Virus record (IMG/VR): IMGVR_UViG_3300009158_000128
Coordinates: 1 to 33,503 of that record
Strand: one strand, 5' to 3'
Source: a virus
DNA: 33,503 nt
In this document: piece by piece, positions 32,399 to 33,503 of the stretch
Position numbering within the stretch: position 1 is the stretch's first letter
How the letters are laid out: each line of letters begins with the position of its first letter
Made by a program: the position numbers and the translations under genes
Notes under the pieces: generated by a model
What the model saw: only the letters and a program-made list of their open reading frames with translations
Told to the model about the DNA's origin: nothing
Database searches by the model: none

Positions 32399-33460
32399 TT
32401 ACATATCAAATATGTGGGTAAAGCGTGCAATTTGCCCCTGCTTAGGATGGTGTAAATACCCCTCAATCGCCTTGGGTACGCCCTTATAGCCGTTCCTGTC
32501 GTGCCATCCATCGCTGCCACTCGCTGAACGTGAACTTTCTATTGTCACACCGATCATATCCTTCGCCACCTTGTGGTGAATATGGTGCGTGTAGAAGTAA
32601 CGATGCACAGACTTGCTCCAATTCTTACACTCTATAGCCATCAGCTGAGGTAAGTCATTGTTTTTAGCCCCGTCACCGTGAGTCGTCCCTATAAGGTTGT
32701 CCCCGTATATGAAATACTTCCTGTGCTTCATGTCCGTGTCAAAAGTAATGTTGCTACACGTTCTAAACCAGCTCTTTAACGCTTCAGCTAGGAACCATCC
32801 CGTCATATAGTCGTGATTACTAACGTTATGCACCACGTGAACGTCCGCAACACCCGTCAACTTCTCCACAATCTCCACGTAAAGGTTCTTAGCCAACAGA
32901 AAGTTATCGTACCACATACCATCCGTGTCCTGAGGAGTGCCACTTGTCGTTGTTCTCTTAGCGTTATCCGTGTGAAGGATGTCGTTTCCAATAATTAACA
33001 CAATCTTGTCGATATTAAACCCCTGGCTCTTCTGCAATAAACCCTCAACACCCTCTCTTACCCTTCTAATAGCGATGCTATTGTTGTAAGTGTCACCCGT
33101 TTCGTACTCGCTGCCCAACTTCCCTATATGAATATCCGCAGGATCGACCACCAAACAGTGTGCATCCTTTAGCTTCACCCTCTTAATAGAAGGGTACTTA
33201 GGGCTGTGCTTGTCCATGTCCTTCAACAGCTGAATCTTCAAGTCACCCAAAGACTTTGAGTTAGGCTTGGCAAACATACTAAAAACCTTACTCTTGTACC
33301 AATAATGCTTAACAGTACTCGGATCAATCCCAGCAGTTTCACATTCAGCTTCAAGTAATGACATCTGTATTCGGTAATTCTTTACTAAATCAACCTCATC
33401 CTCACTTAAACGCTTTCTGTTCATGCTGTCGGCTTCACCGAGATTTCTTTTGTTTGGCAT
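32399..33460 (-). CDS. Calcineurin-like metallophosphoesterase with N-terminal helical domain, 353 aa
   Basis: The five metallophosphoesterase blocks are present in order: DPADIHIGK (residues 106-114, Asp109, His111), GNDILHTD (158-165, Asn159, Asp160, His163), NVSNHDYM (His216), GTTHGDG (His261) and YTHHIHHK (290-297). It is therefore a two-metal phosphodiesterase, as in phage-type nucleases and SbcD/Mre11 relatives, likely acting on nucleic acid or nucleotides. Residues 17-66 (RLSEDEVDLVKNYRIQMSLL, then AECETAGIDPSTVKHYWYKS) look like a helix-turn-helix DNA-binding module. The gene appears clearly richer in G+C than its neighbours by eye, with more C-ending codons, which hints at a different origin. 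It is the last gene on the right, so its upstream partners are outside the window. Confidence 0.85.
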   Translation of the reverse strand: MPNKRNLGEADSMNRKRLSEDEVDLVKNYRIQMSLLEAECETAGIDPSTVKHYWYKSKVFSMFAKPNSKSLGDLKIQLLKDMDKHSPKYPSIKRVKLKDAHCLVVDPADIHIGKLGSEYETGDTYNNSIAIRRVREGVEGLLQKSQGFNIDKIVLIIGNDILHTDNAKRTTTSGTPQDTDGMWYDNFLLAKNLYVEIVEKLTGVADVHVVHNVSNHDYMTGWFLAEALKSWFRTCSNITFDTDMKHRKYFIYGDNLIGTTHGDGAKNNDLPQLMAIECKNWSKSVHRYFYTHHIHHKVAKDMIGVTIESSRSASGSDGWHDRNGYKGVPKAIEGYLHHPKQGQIARFTHIFDM

Positions 33461-33503
33461 ATTTTCTTTTTTTAGAGTTTATACTACTTAAACATGTTTC
33501 TTA

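Noticed and set aside
1-33503. An alternative genetic code (TAG or TGA reassigned, as in some crAss-like phages)
   Set aside because: TAA ends most genes, TAG ends terL and the major capsid gene, and TGA ends the 122-aa gene. The long genes have no internal TAG or TGA.

Overview
This AT-rich window looks like part of the genome of a tailed phage (podovirus-type) that infects a Bacteroidetes host. Three things support this. It has a virion assembly block: portal, scaffold-like protein, major capsid protein candidate, large terminase, collar-type proteins, a P22 gp10-like/crAss-type tail hub and internal virion proteins. Its promoter-like sequences carry the Bacteroidetes -7 element TAnnTTTG. 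Leaders are AT-rich with little Shine-Dalgarno sequence. TAA, TAG and TGA all end genes, so the standard bacterial code applies. A crAss-like affiliation is plausible from the portal, terminase and tail hub, and from the run of short collar genes before the hub, but it is tentative.

Layout, right to left along the minus strand: at the far right, a metallophosphoesterase (32399-33460) and a small HExxH protein (31916-32332). Convergent with them, and divergent from the virion genes, is a six-gene plus-strand operon (29110-31909) with a PD-(D/E)XK nuclease, an HNH-type protein, a serine recombinase and three unknowns. Its promoter is a textbook Bacteroidetes type (TTTG, 20 nt, TACATTTG). The minus-strand virion block then runs portal, scaffold-like, major capsid candidate, a 380-aa protein, a secreted moron-like protein, a chaperonin operon, a 186-aa beta-rich protein, a small protein and the large terminase, a cysteine-rich fibre-like protein, three collar-type proteins, the 1306-aa tail hub, a membrane protein, a cupin, two internal-virion-type proteins and a giant polyvalent protein that runs off the left edge.

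The most unusual part is 18140-21935: an apparent operon of three small proteins of unknown role, a 280-aa protein that reads as three GroES-like modules in tandem, a compact single-domain GroES and a 528-aa GroEL. It sits between the capsid genes and the terminase, so a dedicated folding machine for virion proteins is the natural reading. A 34-bp promoter motif unlike the usual host -33/-7 arrangement (ATTTATAATCA-rich box, 11 nt, TAnnTTTG) recurs with identical spacing before the portal, scaffold, 186-aa and fibre genes, and in weaker form before the chaperonin operon. This suggests coordinated late transcription. Hairpin terminators directly after the major capsid and 186-aa genes, with no clear promoter before the next gene, suggest output is stepped down by partial read-through.

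Two genes look broken: the giant left-hand gene is out of frame at a ten-A run (4382-4391), and a collar gene carries an in-frame TAA (11871-11873). They could be sequence errors, real lesions or recoding. No tRNA, rRNA, CRISPR array or insertion sequence was seen. No stretch above 300 bases lacks a gene.
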